A stretch of DNA of 16,027 bases from an uncultured Bacteroides sp. (GCA_934716785.1 CAKUYM010000065.1:1-16027); one strand, 5' to 3'; shown: positions 1-9,062, counted from the stretch's first letter. Program-made: numbers and translations. Notes: a model not told the origin generated them from the letters alone.

Positions 1-2101
1 TAATGGAATCTCAACAGATTGGGCTGATGTTTTCTTTGGTGATTCAAAGCCTACCCAACAATATGATGTCAATGTGGTGGGGGGATCGGAAGGTATCAAC
101 TATTATATTTCCTTCGGACATTATAATACAGACGGAATCATGGATGATTCTTCCATGCGTCGTGAAACATTGAGAAGTAATGTGGAAGTAAAGGTTACTG
201 ACTGGTTGAAGGCAGGGGTCAATGTGAATCTCTCTTATCAGAAATATAACACAACCTCTTTCGGAACAGAAGCGAATAGTGTCTATAATAAGTCTTACGC
301 AGCTCGTATTCTTCGTCCGGACCAAACTGTAAATGAGATTCTTATAGATGAAGAGGGGAATTTTGCAGGATATGGCAAACGATTGGATTACTTCGGGGAT
401 GCGGGTTATTATAATCCTTATTATTTATCTGAATTGCAGCCCAATAATCGTAATACAATGCGCATCAATGGCAATACATTTTTCAATATCAACCCTATAA
501 GAGGACTCAACATACGTGCTTCTCAGGCAGTAGACGCTTTTGATTATCGTAATTCTCACAAGGCGTTTCCTGTTGGTCCGTTTGAAGGAGTGGGGGCAGC
601 AACAGAATCGTTCGAACGTTATTACTCGTTTACCTATACTAATACGGCAGAATATAAATTCAGTTTAAAAAGGATGCATCATTTTACAGTTTTGGCAGGG
701 CAGGAATCAATAATAACCAAAAATGAGAATTTCTCGGCCCGATCTAAAAAACTGGTAGATGCACGGATGATGCTGATGGCTTCCGGGACAGAGTCGGAGG
801 TGCCGTCGCATTCCATGTATAAGAAAGTATTCAATTCATATTTTGGTACAATCAGCTATAGCTATGATGATCTTTATTATATAGATATTGCAGGACGTCG
901 TGACGGTTCTTCCTTGTTTGCCAAGAACAACCAATGGGCTAATTTCTATTCTGTGGGAGCAATGTGGAATATAAAGAAAGAAGCTTTTCTTCAGGATGTT
1001 TCATGGTTGGACAACCTACAATTAAAAGCAAGTTATGGTACAACCGGTAACTCAGGAATCAGCCCATATAATGCTTTGGCGTTAGTAGGTTCAGGTATAC
1101 AATATGATGGTCAGTCGGGTATTGCTCCTATTACGGTCGGCAATGACGATCTGACTTGGGAGAGCATGAGAACCTTGAACTTAGGGCTTAGTGCAAGAGT
1201 GTTCAACCGTTTTTCAGTGGAACTGGAGTTTTATAACAGAGATACCGAAGATATGCTGATGTCTTATCCATTGTCCTACACAACCGGACATGGAAGTGGT
1301 GTGGAGAATGTGGCAAGTATGCGCAATCGTGGTGTTGATCTGACTTTAGGGGTAGATATTTTGAAAACAAGAGATTTCTTTTGGAGTGTGTCGGGAAATA
1401 TCAATTATAATCAAAATGAAATTACCAAACTGTTCAATGGGTTGGATGAATATATCTTACCTGATACCGGTTTGAAAATGAAAGTCGGCAAACCGTGGGG
1501 CGAATACTATTATGTGAAGTGGGCAGGAGTTGATCCGCGTGACGGATATAATATGTGGTATGATAAAAGCGGAAACCTTACTAAAAAGTATTCGGAGGAT
1601 GATGCCGTGTTTGTCGGCAAACAACAATATGCTCCATGGTCAGGAGGTTTCGGTACTCGCTTGGGATGGAAAGGCATTTCCATCAGTGCGGACTTCTCTT
1701 TCATGTTAGGACAGCATATGTTGAACAATGAGCGTTTCTTTACAGAGAATCCTGCATTTGCCGGTTCGAATAACCAGACGACAGAGATGCTTACCATGTG
1801 GCAGAAACCGGGCGATGTGACTAAGATTGCCACTCCGGATTCTCCGATGCAGTTTGATACGCATTTATTGGAAAATGCTTCATTTATGCGTATGAAAAAT
1901 CTGACAGTCGGCTACACTTTTCCGGCGGAACTAACCCGGAAAACAGGAGTAATAAGCAATGCCAGAATCTATTTTGTCGGTCGTAATCTGCTCACAGTGA
2001 CTAAATATAAAGGGTATGATCCGGAAGTGGACAGCAATATCCAATTAGGCAATTACCCCAATACTAAGCAGTATTCGTTTGGTGTTGAACTAACTTTCTA
2101 A
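1..2101 (+). CDS. SusC/RagA-type TonB-dependent outer-membrane transporter, 5' partial
   Basis: This is the C-terminal part (about 699 residues) of a SusC-family TonB-linked outer-membrane barrel. The frame is open from base 2 to the stop at 2099-2101, so the gene begins upstream; the GTG at 74 is internal. The first visible residues contain the family pattern around TDW followed by VVGGSEGINYYIS, which marks the first barrel strands after the plug. Further family hallmarks are DLTWESMRTLNLGL, ENVASMRNRGVDLTLGV, ENASFMRMKNLTVGYTFP and a final GRNLLTVTKYKGYDPEVD block, ending in the aromatic residue typical of barrel proteins. SusC proteins are usually about 1000 residues, so the signal peptide, any carboxypeptidase-regulatory-like domain, the TonB box and the plug are missing here. 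Members import oligosaccharides or peptides using TonB energy and pair with a SusD lid. The SusD gene follows after 20 bases. The substrate cannot be read from the barrel itself. Confidence 0.96.
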   Translation, partial: NGISTDWADVFFGDSKPTQQYDVNVVGGSEGINYYISFGHYNTDGIMDDSSMRRETLRSNVEVKVTDWLKAGVNVNLSYQKYNTTSFGTEANSVYNKSYAARILRPDQTVNEILIDEEGNFAGYGKRLDYFGDAGYYNPYYLSELQPNNRNTMRINGNTFFNINPIRGLNIRASQAVDAFDYRNSHKAFPVGPFEGVGAATESFERYYSFTYTNTAEYKFSLKRMHHFTVLAGQESIITKNENFSARSKKLVDARMMLMASGTESEVPSHSMYKKVFNSYFGTISYSYDDLYYIDIAGRRDGSSLFAKNNQWANFYSVGAMWNIKKEAFLQDVSWLDNLQLKASYGTTGNSGISPYNALALVGSGIQYDGQSGIAPITVGNDDLTWESMRTLNLGLSARVFNRFSVELEFYNRDTEDMLMSYPLSYTTGHGSGVENVASMRNRGVDLTLGVDILKTRDFFWSVSGNINYNQNEITKLFNGLDEYILPDTGLKMKVGKPWGEYYYVKWAGVDPRDGYNMWYDKSGNLTKKYSEDDAVFVGKQQYAPWSGGFGTRLGWKGISISADFSFMLGQHMLNNERFFTENPAFAGSNNQTTEMLTMWQKPGDVTKIATPDSPMQFDTHLLENASFMRMKNLTVGYTFPAELTRKTGVISNARIYFVGRNLLTVTKYKGYDPEVDSNIQLGNYPNTKQYSFGVELTF

Positions 2102-2121
2102 AATATAAACAATAGAATATT

Positions 2122-3705
2122 ATGAAGAAATTATCTATTATAGCATTGATGACATGCACATTCGGAATGGTTTCCTGTGATATGGACGTGATGCCCTATG
2201 ATTCGGTTCCGACGGAAGAAGCCTTGACCACTCTGGTCGGATTCGAGGAAGCACGTACCGGCATTTATTCAACTTTCATCGGATTGGCAGGTGGAAGTTA
2301 TGTACTTGCACCGGAGTTGCAGGCAGATGCGTTTAATGCGGTAGCGGATTTTTCAGGTAGGTATAGTGAATTGCATCGCTGGATGTTTGAAAGTTCCTAT
2401 TCAGCCATAGAAACGATATGGGCAAATTGTTACGGGGCAATCGGGCGTGCCAACTTCTTTATAGACGGTGTACAGAAGATAGAGGAAATTCCGGGATTGG
2501 AATTGACGGAGGTGCAGAAACAACAGATTTACGTATATGAAGGAGAAGCATACTTTACCCGTGCCTATTGCTATTTCTATTTAGCTACTCTGTTCTGTAA
2601 AGATTATGATCAGAGTACTGCAACGTCCGTTTTGGGACTCCCGCTTCAGATAGCCTATAGACCAAAGATGTCTCCCGATCAGTATCCCGAACGTTCTTCT
2701 TTGGAGGATACTTATAAACGGATATTGGAGGATCTTGAGGAAGCGGAGATGCGCATCGAAACGGCAAGAAATGGTATTATTGACTATGATCGGTATGTAA
2801 ACGGTGCTTATGCAACGGTGAATACCGCACCTAAAAATTGTGGCAATTATATAACAGTGGATGTGGTGAAAGCCTTGAAAGCACGTGTCGCTTTGCAGAT
2901 GGACGATTACAAGAATGCGGCTCAATACGCGGGTGAACTGGTTGATGCAAATAAATATCCGCTGATGAATACGGAAGAAGGTTTCAAGGATATATGGAAG
3001 AATGACGGTGGTACCGAAACCATCTGGCAGATAGCAATGATTAGCGCTGATGATGCAGGAGTGCCGTTAGGAACCATGTTCATCGGATACCCGACAACAA
3101 AGAAAGACTATATCCCCACACAGACTCTTATTGATTTGTATTCAGAAAAAGATATTCGTCTGTCTACTTATTTTGGTAAGTATCATTTGACGGTTTCTTC
3201 CGGTAATGCAGCGGATATTTATTTCTTCAATAAGTATCCGGGAAATGAGTATTACAATGCATTAGGAAATGAAACCAGATATTTGAACCAGCCAAAACCT
3301 TTCCGTATTGCGGAAATGTATCTGATTGTAGCGGAAGCAAATGCAAGAATCGGGACAAATGCAAGTGTGGAGAAAGGCAAGAAAGCTATCAATGATTTGA
3401 AAAGAGCACGTATCGTAGGTTTTACGGATGCAATGTATGACAAGGAATCTTTGTTGAACGAAGTCATGAATGAACGGGAACGAGAGCTTGTTGGCGAAGG
3501 CTACCGCATGATGGATTTGAAGCGATGGGGAAAAGGAGTGAAGCGTGGACAAGCTCAGAGTAAAGGACTCATTCTTTTTCCTGGACAATCAGCTACGGAC
3601 GGACTTGACAAGGCAGCGGATGATTATCGGATGGTATGGCCTATTCCCAAAGGGGAAATGGATGCGAATCCCCAACTGGCAGGTCAACAGAATTCCGGCT
3701 ATTGA
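2122..3705 (+). CDS. SusD/RagB-type substrate-binding lipoprotein
   Basis: A 527-residue SusD-family lipoprotein, expected to sit on the outer leaflet of the outer membrane as the hinged lid of the SusC barrel upstream. The N-terminus is a lipoprotein signal peptide with lipobox MVSC, lipidated Cys at residue 19. The C-terminal half carries the family blocks: RIAEMYLIVAEANAR (about 395-409), NERERELVGEGYRMMDLKRW (about 450-469) and VWPIPKGEMDANPQ (about 505-518), and it ends close to NSGY as many SusD proteins do. The N-terminal part has the TPR-like helices typical of the fold (for example YEGEAYFTRAYCYFYLATLF). Length is normal for the family. It starts 20 bases after the SusC stop, the standard SusC-SusD arrangement, so the two are almost certainly co-transcribed. 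Ligand specificity is unknown; the accessory genes downstream suggest peptide rather than glycan, but that is inference. Confidence 0.95.
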   Translation: MKKLSIIALMTCTFGMVSCDMDVMPYDSVPTEEALTTLVGFEEARTGIYSTFIGLAGGSYVLAPELQADAFNAVADFSGRYSELHRWMFESSYSAIETIWANCYGAIGRANFFIDGVQKIEEIPGLELTEVQKQQIYVYEGEAYFTRAYCYFYLATLFCKDYDQSTATSVLGLPLQIAYRPKMSPDQYPERSSLEDTYKRILEDLEEAEMRIETARNGIIDYDRYVNGAYATVNTAPKNCGNYITVDVVKALKARVALQMDDYKNAAQYAGELVDANKYPLMNTEEGFKDIWKNDGGTETIWQIAMISADDAGVPLGTMFIGYPTTKKDYIPTQTLIDLYSEKDIRLSTYFGKYHLTVSSGNAADIYFFNKYPGNEYYNALGNETRYLNQPKPFRIAEMYLIVAEANARIGTNASVEKGKKAINDLKRARIVGFTDAMYDKESLLNEVMNERERELVGEGYRMMDLKRWGKGVKRGQAQSKGLILFPGQSATDGLDKAADDYRMVWPIPKGEMDANPQLAGQQNSGY

Positions 3706-3741
3706 TAATTTGAATAAATATAAATTAAAGACTTGAGTGAA

Positions 3742-4635
3742 ATGAGAAGATTAAAAATATACGCATGTTGCTTGTGTGCTATGATAGGAGTGGCATGTTC
3801 TGATGACGATAAGACATTTAATACCGGAGCGGCTACCGTGAATTGGCAGGAGACGACAATGACAGTAAAAGAATCGACCGGTCTGTGTCTGGTTCCGGTT
3901 GTTGTCTCAGGAGAGCGAAACGGAGATATACAAATAACTATCGGACTGGAAAATCGCAATGCAAAGGAAGATGAAAACTACATCGTCACGACTAAAACGC
4001 TTGTAGTACCTGCCGGACAGGAAGTGGCAAATTTTGAATTCCGTACAGTTGATGATGATATCATTAATGATGACCGGTCTTTTGATATTGTGATTACCGA
4101 TGTGAAGGGTGCATCCATCGGAACCAACAGTCGCCTGACGGTAACTATCAAAGATAATGATTCTAATCTATATGAAACACTGGCTGGTACATGGATATTT
4201 ACCGGAACAGCTTCAAGTAGTACTGTCTCTAATGTAAATGTAAGTTTTGCTGTAAAAGTGAATACGGCAGAAGAGGGTACGGAAGCATATGGCAATTATC
4301 TGGTATGCTCAAACAGTGCTGGTTTTGATCCGGATAATGATATTCTGTGGGAATTTGTCTGGCGATTGAAATATGAGTATGACTCGTCTACCAACCAAGT
4401 AAGTTTGTCTATCGTGTCTGGTGAAGATGTTGCGGCTAATGGCTCCTATACAATTCGTTTCAGGCGTCTGGCTATTGATGGCACTTCTTCTGATGTATAT
4501 CGTGGAGAATATGATGGCACGTCGGAAGTTTTGTTGTTTGAAAATGCCAACTTGATTGGAGATTTGTATATGGATGGGGGTATTGTGGCTCAGAAGTTCA
4601 AACTGTTCGAATGTAAGATGGAACGAATCAAGTAA
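3742..4635 (+). CDS. Surface lipoprotein with Calx-beta-like domain
   Basis: A predicted lipoprotein of 297 residues. I chose the ATG at 3742 over the in-frame TTG at 3733 because it gives a compact signal peptide (MRRLKIYACC onward) with lipobox GVAC at Cys19. The cysteine is followed by SDDD, which resembles the Bacteroides lipoprotein export signal for surface exposure. Residues about 30-140 look like a Calx-beta domain: an all-beta stretch with the acidic run VDDDIINDDRSFDIVI and the closing TVTIKDND motif, which in that family tends to bind calcium. From about 145 to the end is a second beta-rich domain opening with LAGTWIFTG, reminiscent of lipocalin-like small barrels but not assigned to a family. 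It follows SusD by 36 bases. Extra small lipoproteins directly after SusCD commonly associate with the transporter and bind substrate; that role here is inferred from position. Confidence 0.85.
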   Translation: MRRLKIYACCLCAMIGVACSDDDKTFNTGAATVNWQETTMTVKESTGLCLVPVVVSGERNGDIQITIGLENRNAKEDENYIVTTKTLVVPAGQEVANFEFRTVDDDIINDDRSFDIVITDVKGASIGTNSRLTVTIKDNDSNLYETLAGTWIFTGTASSSTVSNVNVSFAVKVNTAEEGTEAYGNYLVCSNSAGFDPDNDILWEFVWRLKYEYDSSTNQVSLSIVSGEDVAANGSYTIRFRRLAIDGTSSDVYRGEYDGTSEVLLFENANLIGDLYMDGGIVAQKFKLFECKMERIK

Positions 4636-4657
4636 GAATAGATTATTAACAAAACTA

Positions 4658-5158
4658 ATGAAAGAATTTATGAAAGCATTAATTGTCAGTATTGCATTAT
4701 TATTTGTGACTCTAACCTACGTAATGGCGCAAATTCCATCGGTAAAAGTGGAAGATTCCAAAGGAGCACAGGTCAACACGGCTTCTTTGATCGATAACAA
4801 GACGCCTATGATTATTTCTTTTTGGGCAACTACCTGCAAGCCTTGTATCCGCGAATTGAACGCCATAAACGAACTTATGCCGGACTGGCTTGAGGAGGTT
4901 AAATTCCGTGTGGTTGCTGTGTCAACGGACGACAGCCGTTCCACCGCCAAGGCACGTGCAATGGCAGAAGGCAGCGGATGGGATGATTTTATCATGTTGT
5001 ATGACAAGAACCAAGAGTTTATGCGTGCTATGAATGTAACTCTGACGCCACAGGTATATGTGGTGGATGCTAATGGGAAAATAGTTTATTCGCATACCGG
5101 CTATGCTCCGGGCAATGAGCTGGAACTACTGAAAGTGATTAAGAATTTGCAGAAGTAA
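4658..5158 (+). CDS. Secreted TlpA-like thioredoxin-fold thiol:disulfide oxidoreductase
   Basis: A small (166-residue) thioredoxin-fold protein of the TlpA/ResA type, expected in the periplasm. The open frame extends back to 4556, but the upstream part overlaps the previous gene and is not signal-like. The ATG at 4658 (or 4670) gives a clean hydrophobic signal peptide ending VMA before Gln25. The active site is FWATTCKPC, with Cys60 and Cys63, and the cis-proline loop is LTPQVYVV with Pro131. The tail VDANGKIVYSHTGY is typical of TlpA/ResA proteins. Family members reduce disulfides in extracytoplasmic proteins using electrons usually passed from a CcdA/DsbD-type membrane protein; none is in the window. 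It starts 22 bases after the lipoprotein gene and precedes a barrel protein and three CxxC lipoproteins, so it may serve them as redox partner (inference). The lack of a lipobox argues that, unlike its neighbours, it is soluble. Confidence 0.9.
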   Translation: MKEFMKALIVSIALLFVTLTYVMAQIPSVKVEDSKGAQVNTASLIDNKTPMIISFWATTCKPCIRELNAINELMPDWLEEVKFRVVAVSTDDSRSTAKARAMAEGSGWDDFIMLYDKNQEFMRAMNVTLTPQVYVVDANGKIVYSHTGYAPGNELELLKVIKNLQK

Positions 5159-5191
5159 AGATTGCTTTTGCTTACAAATAAATGCAATTAT

Positions 5192-6805
5192 ATGGCAAAA
5201 ATAATTTTTAAGATCGGAGCTCTGCTTATGCTGGTATCCGGTGTGGCGTATGCACAGGATGTACAGGAAAAAGATAAGAAAGGGTATCTGACCGGGAGTT
5301 TTGAGACTAATACGATTTATTATAAAGATGACAGTAAGATGAAGTCGGAGGCTCCCGAAGATCATTTCGGCTCGAACAACTATTTGAAACTTGACTATTA
5401 TCGAGGAAAGTTTGCTGTAGGCGTGCAACTGGAAGCTTATGAGCCGGTATTGATGGGCTATCCTTCGGAATTGGAAAAAGCGAAGCTGACCAATTATTAT
5501 GTGTCTTGGTCGGATAAGGATTTCACGGTAACGGCCGGTACGTTTTACGAGCAGTTCGGCAGTGGTTTGCTGTTTCGCAGTTGGGAAGACCGGATGCTGG
5601 GGCTGAATAATGCAGTGATGGGAGCACGTTTCGCCTACAACTATAAAAATATAGTAGGAGTAAAAGCCATTTGGGGTACTCCGCGTTTCGGAATGGATTT
5701 CTCCGAGACTCAAGTGCGTGGAATAGATGCGAGTTTCTCGTTATCAGGCTTGCTTCATTGGCAGAAAACAACGTTGAGTATTGAAGGATCTGCATTGAAC
5801 CGTTATGAGAAAATCAACATCGATTTGGAGGAAGAAGGCGGAAAACCGTATTCGAATGGTTTCTCTGGAAGAGTAAACTTTGAGCGTGCCGGCTTCACGG
5901 TAAAAGGTGAATATGTGGATGCGGGAGACAAGTATTACGACTTTATCCGTGATGGCAAACTTTATTCGAAAAAACGCGGCAATGCGCAACTTCTTGAAAT
6001 GGGATATAGCGGCAATGGACTCGGTATTAACTTTACAGGACGTCGTATGGAATGGATGGATAACAAAATCCTTACCGGCAACGGCTCTACGGCAAATTTG
6101 CTGAACTATGTACCTGCCATGTGCACCCAATATACTTATATGCTGACTACATTGCACCCATATACGCCGCAAATTGGCGCTATCCATAATTCGATAAGCG
6201 GTGAAATGGGAGGACAGTTGGATGTATTTTATAATTTCAAGCGAGGAACCGCCATCGGAGGCAAACGAGGCTTGAAATTGCATGCCAATTTTTCCACCTA
6301 TTATTCCTTGGAAGAAGGAGGAACGATTCAAACAGGCAATTTGCTGTACCGGGATTTTAGTATCGATATTGAAAAGCAATGGACAAAGGCATTTAAAATG
6401 AATCTGCTTTATTCAATGCAAGAATATAATCATTCATATGGAAATGACCAAGGCACTTGGTTATCGAATATATTCGTAGTCGATATGCAGTATAAATTCA
6501 CCCCCAGATTTTCTACTCGTTTGGAACTCCAATATCTTGCAACGAAGGATGACAAAAAGGACTGGATGGCCGCTTTGCTTGAGGTGAATTTCGCACCTTC
6601 ATGGAGCATCTTTGGAAGTGACACATACAACCATGGAAAAGACAAAATACATTATTTCAATGTAGGAGCAAGCTATGCAAAATCTCGTACACGCGTGGCT
6701 TTGAGTTATGGACGCAACAAAGACGGCTATGTTTGTTCCGGTGGAGTTTGTCGTACTATCCCTAAGTACACCGGAGCCAATCTTACCGTAACTACCTCAT
6801 TCTAA
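5192..6805 (+). CDS. DUF6029-type predicted outer-membrane beta-barrel protein
   Basis: A 537-residue exported protein that I recognise as a likely member of the Bacteroidota family DUF6029, whose function is unknown. The ATG at 5192 is preferred over the upstream TTG at 5162 because it gives a normal type I signal peptide ending VAYAQ. The mature protein opens with KKGYLTGSFETNTIYY and continues with alternating aromatic/polar strands, for example TNYYVSWSDKDFTVTAGTFY and SGLLFRSWEDRMLGLNNA, ending TVTTSF with a terminal Phe. This is the pattern of an outer-membrane barrel, probably of 14 or more strands. Cysteines are few: Cys311 and a C-terminal pair Cys515-SGGV-Cys520. The gene follows the TlpA-like gene by 33 bases and precedes the Omp28-like cluster by 32 bases, so a role as outer-membrane partner or conduit for these redox lipoproteins is possible but unproven. 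Confidence 0.8.
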   Translation: MAKIIFKIGALLMLVSGVAYAQDVQEKDKKGYLTGSFETNTIYYKDDSKMKSEAPEDHFGSNNYLKLDYYRGKFAVGVQLEAYEPVLMGYPSELEKAKLTNYYVSWSDKDFTVTAGTFYEQFGSGLLFRSWEDRMLGLNNAVMGARFAYNYKNIVGVKAIWGTPRFGMDFSETQVRGIDASFSLSGLLHWQKTTLSIEGSALNRYEKINIDLEEEGGKPYSNGFSGRVNFERAGFTVKGEYVDAGDKYYDFIRDGKLYSKKRGNAQLLEMGYSGNGLGINFTGRRMEWMDNKILTGNGSTANLLNYVPAMCTQYTYMLTTLHPYTPQIGAIHNSISGEMGGQLDVFYNFKRGTAIGGKRGLKLHANFSTYYSLEEGGTIQTGNLLYRDFSIDIEKQWTKAFKMNLLYSMQEYNHSYGNDQGTWLSNIFVVDMQYKFTPRFSTRLELQYLATKDDKKDWMAALLEVNFAPSWSIFGSDTYNHGKDKIHYFNVGASYAKSRTRVALSYGRNKDGYVCSGGVCRTIPKYTGANLTVTTSF

Positions 6806-6837
6806 TTTTAGCAATCCCAAATATAAATTGATTTGAT

Positions 6838-7941
6838 ATGAAAAAGAATCCAATGTTTTTAATTTTTAGCCTGTTGTGTCTTGTCGGATGCTTGATGGCG
6901 TGTAGCGGTTCGTCTGATGAAGAGGATGGGTCGGGGAATACAGATAGCGGTGAGGTGGAAGGACCTATTACCTTGACTGTGGACAAAGCGAAGATTGAGG
7001 CCAATGGAATTGATGTGGCTACATTTACCGTAACTGACAAGAATGGAAAAGTGCTTACTACCCCCGAGTATATAAAAAACGTATATATTGAGAATGTGAC
7101 TACCGGTGATTATTTAGAACGAAGATCCAATACGTTTAAAGCGATTGAGAATGCTACCTACAGTTTCAAAGCCTATTATCTGGATTGGGAATCGGAATCG
7201 ATCGAACTGGTAGTACAGAACCGAAAGCACTATGAAGCATTTTATCGTAAGGTCGGTGTATTTAAAATGACCGGAACGTGGTGTACCTATTGTCCGGCAA
7301 TGACTACTGCTTTAAAGAAAGTGGAAGAGACCATGCCGGGACGTATGGTGAAGATGGCTTTTCATTCTTCCACGAGTGAGGCTACAGACCCGTTTCATTT
7401 GCAACAGACGGCTATGATTATGACCCGTTTCGGTGCTACCGGTTTCCCTACCAATATTTATGACTTGAAAACTATGTCGGTAGATCGCAGTGTCAGTACA
7501 ATCAAAGAGATGCTGGTGGAACAAATTAAAACTTATCCTTCCACCTGCGGTATTAAGATAAATTCATCATATAATGGTGCTACAGGAGAGATTACGGTAG
7601 ATGCCGCATTGAAGTCCGATAAAGGAGGTGAGTATGACCTTGTTTATGTATTGTTGACAGACGGATTGAAAGCAACAGGTGGTAATGAAAGTTCTTATGA
7701 CTACACGGTGAGAGCAATTTCCGGCAACTTTATAGCTATGTCATCAGACAGGAAATTTACGTTGAGTGCCAATCAGGAACATGTAGCAGAAACATTTACT
7801 ATCGGTACTACCGGAGGACTGGATGCTGCAACTTCCCGAGTGGCGGTTTATGCGTTGCGCAAAGTGGATAATGCATATATGGCAGACAATATAACCGAAT
7901 GTTCTATTGATGGTAGTGTTGATTATATTTATAATGATTAA
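6838..7941 (+). CDS. Omp28-like thioredoxin-fold lipoprotein, first of three paralogs
   Basis: A 367-residue predicted lipoprotein of the Omp28-related type. The signal peptide ends at lipobox LMAC (Cys22) followed by SGSSDEED, an acidic stretch compatible with surface export; an alternative LVGC ends at Cys18. Residues about 43-125 form an Ig-like beta domain (LTVDKAKIEANGIDVATFTV). From about 130 to 235 comes a thioredoxin fold with TGTWCTYCPAM (Cys149, Cys152) and the cis-proline loop GFPTNIYDL (Pro204). The C-terminal domain is beta-rich and holds two further cysteines (237 in STCGIK, 355 in TECSID) at positions shared with the two paralogs. Omp28 is known from Porphyromonas gingivalis as an outer-membrane surface protein with a suggested adhesin or receptor role. 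The CxxC suggests redox or thiol-binding activity, but the reaction is unknown. The next paralog begins 5 bases after the stop. Confidence 0.88.
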   Translation: MKKNPMFLIFSLLCLVGCLMACSGSSDEEDGSGNTDSGEVEGPITLTVDKAKIEANGIDVATFTVTDKNGKVLTTPEYIKNVYIENVTTGDYLERRSNTFKAIENATYSFKAYYLDWESESIELVVQNRKHYEAFYRKVGVFKMTGTWCTYCPAMTTALKKVEETMPGRMVKMAFHSSTSEATDPFHLQQTAMIMTRFGATGFPTNIYDLKTMSVDRSVSTIKEMLVEQIKTYPSTCGIKINSSYNGATGEITVDAALKSDKGGEYDLVYVLLTDGLKATGGNESSYDYTVRAISGNFIAMSSDRKFTLSANQEHVAETFTIGTTGGLDAATSRVAVYALRKVDNAYMADNITECSIDGSVDYIYND

Positions 7942-7946
7942 GGAGC

Positions 7947-9062
7947 ATGAAAAGAATCTATTTAGCAATACTAACTTTGATATTCGGTTGTCTGATATTA
8001 TTGCCATCTTGTTCCGGCAGTTCGGACGAACAATCGGGTACAGAAGAAACGGATGACGGTATTCTGCGCATTACGGCAGATAAAACCGATATATTGGCGA
8101 ATGGTGCGGACCAGGTGACCTTTACAGTCAAGTTGGGAACAAAAGATGTTACGGAAGAGAGTACGATGAACTTGATTCTGGTAAAAGAATCCGGAGAAGA
8201 AAATTTGGATTATGGCGTTCGTGCATTCAGTACTTCCGTAGCCGGAACTTATGTCTTTAAGGCTTCCTATTATGAAGGAAAAACGATAATAAGTGAAAAT
8301 ACGGTAACTATTCAGGCAAAGCCCTCATCCGGTGCTGTCAGTTATTATCATAAGTTATTGGGTATGCAGTTTACATCAGTCGGCTGCCAGGCTTGTCCGC
8401 AACTTAGTGCCGCATTAAAGAGCATTCAGAACGAACAGCCGGGACGTATGGCTGTAGCTTCTTTCCATATGGACTTTCAAATGTCTGACCCCATGAGCAT
8501 TGCGGCTACCAATAGTTACCGCACCACTACTTTCGGCAATTTCCAAGGGTTGCCCCGTTTCTTCTTTGATTTGCGTAAAGGAACGAAAACTCTGATCAGC
8601 AACAAAAATGAGATTGAGCAGGAATTGCAAAGTGAGTTGACTAATTATCCCACTTCATGTGGAGTGGCGATAGAGTCAATTTATGATGAGGCTTCACATA
8701 AAGTATCGGTTGTAGGCAAAGTGACCTCCAATGTGAAGAATACATATCGATGTCTGATTTATTTGGTTGAGGATGGTATAAAGTACTTTCAGACCAATGG
8801 TGGAGATGATTATATTCACAATAATGTGGTGAGAGCTGTAGTTTCCACTTCGCTGAACGGTGATCGTTTCAATGCAGAAGTGCAGGAGGGGATTGAGGCG
8901 ACCATGAGTCGTTCTTATCAACTGGAGCAAGGTTGGAATGCTGCCAATATGCGTGTTATCGTTTCGGTGCTCACAACACTGGACGGAGGAAAAACATATA
9001 CATGTAATAATGTGAATGAGTGTAAGTTGGGAGAATCTGTAGATTATCTTTATAATGAATAA
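7947..9062 (+). CDS. Omp28-like thioredoxin-fold lipoprotein, second paralog with divergent CxxC
   Basis: A 371-residue lipoprotein with the same three-part layout as its neighbours. The lipobox ends LPSC (Cys22), followed by SGSSDEQS, nearly identical to the first paralog. The Ig-like domain begins RITADKTDILANGADQVTFT (about 41-60). The thioredoxin-type site is SVGCQACPQL (Cys147, Cys150), so the Trp usually before the first Cys (TWC in both siblings) is replaced by Gly and the motif lies in a different local sequence. The cis-proline loop is GLPRFFFDL (Pro203). C-terminal cysteines 238 and 359 match the siblings; Cys269 and Cys353 are extra and may form an additional disulfide. The stop of the previous gene and the AAGGAG just ahead of this ATG lie only a base or so from the start, so translation is probably coupled to the upstream gene. 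The specific function is unknown; a changed redox potential or loss of turnover relative to the siblings is inferred. Confidence 0.87.
   Translation: MKRIYLAILTLIFGCLILLPSCSGSSDEQSGTEETDDGILRITADKTDILANGADQVTFTVKLGTKDVTEESTMNLILVKESGEENLDYGVRAFSTSVAGTYVFKASYYEGKTIISENTVTIQAKPSSGAVSYYHKLLGMQFTSVGCQACPQLSAALKSIQNEQPGRMAVASFHMDFQMSDPMSIAATNSYRTTTFGNFQGLPRFFFDLRKGTKTLISNKNEIEQELQSELTNYPTSCGVAIESIYDEASHKVSVVGKVTSNVKNTYRCLIYLVEDGIKYFQTNGGDDYIHNNVVRAVVSTSLNGDRFNAEVQEGIEATMSRSYQLEQGWNAANMRVIVSVLTTLDGGKTYTCNNVNECKLGESVDYLYNE

Noticed and set aside
3545..3736. Short + strand frame across the end of the SusD gene
   Set aside because: It overlaps the conserved SusD C-terminus in another frame and shows no domain.
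3706..3741. Possible Bacteroides promoter (TAnnTTTG type) between SusD and the Calx-beta lipoprotein
   Set aside because: The best match (GATAATTTG) is one base short of the consensus, no TTTG-type upstream element is properly placed, and the gap is only 36 bases.
4556..4657. Upstream extension of the TlpA-like gene overlapping the Calx-beta lipoprotein gene
   Set aside because: The extra 34 residues are Trp/Cys/Ser-rich, not signal-like, and overlap the end of a well-supported gene. A clean signal peptide begins at 4658.
5162..5191. TTG start giving ten more residues on the DUF6029-type gene
   Set aside because: The ATG at 5192 immediately precedes a standard signal peptide; the added residues are not needed.
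5126..6379. Long minus-strand open frames opposite the DUF6029-type gene (195 and 211 residues)
   Set aside because: They are shadows of a clearly coding + strand gene: no domain, no signal and odd composition rich in Ile/His/Arg.
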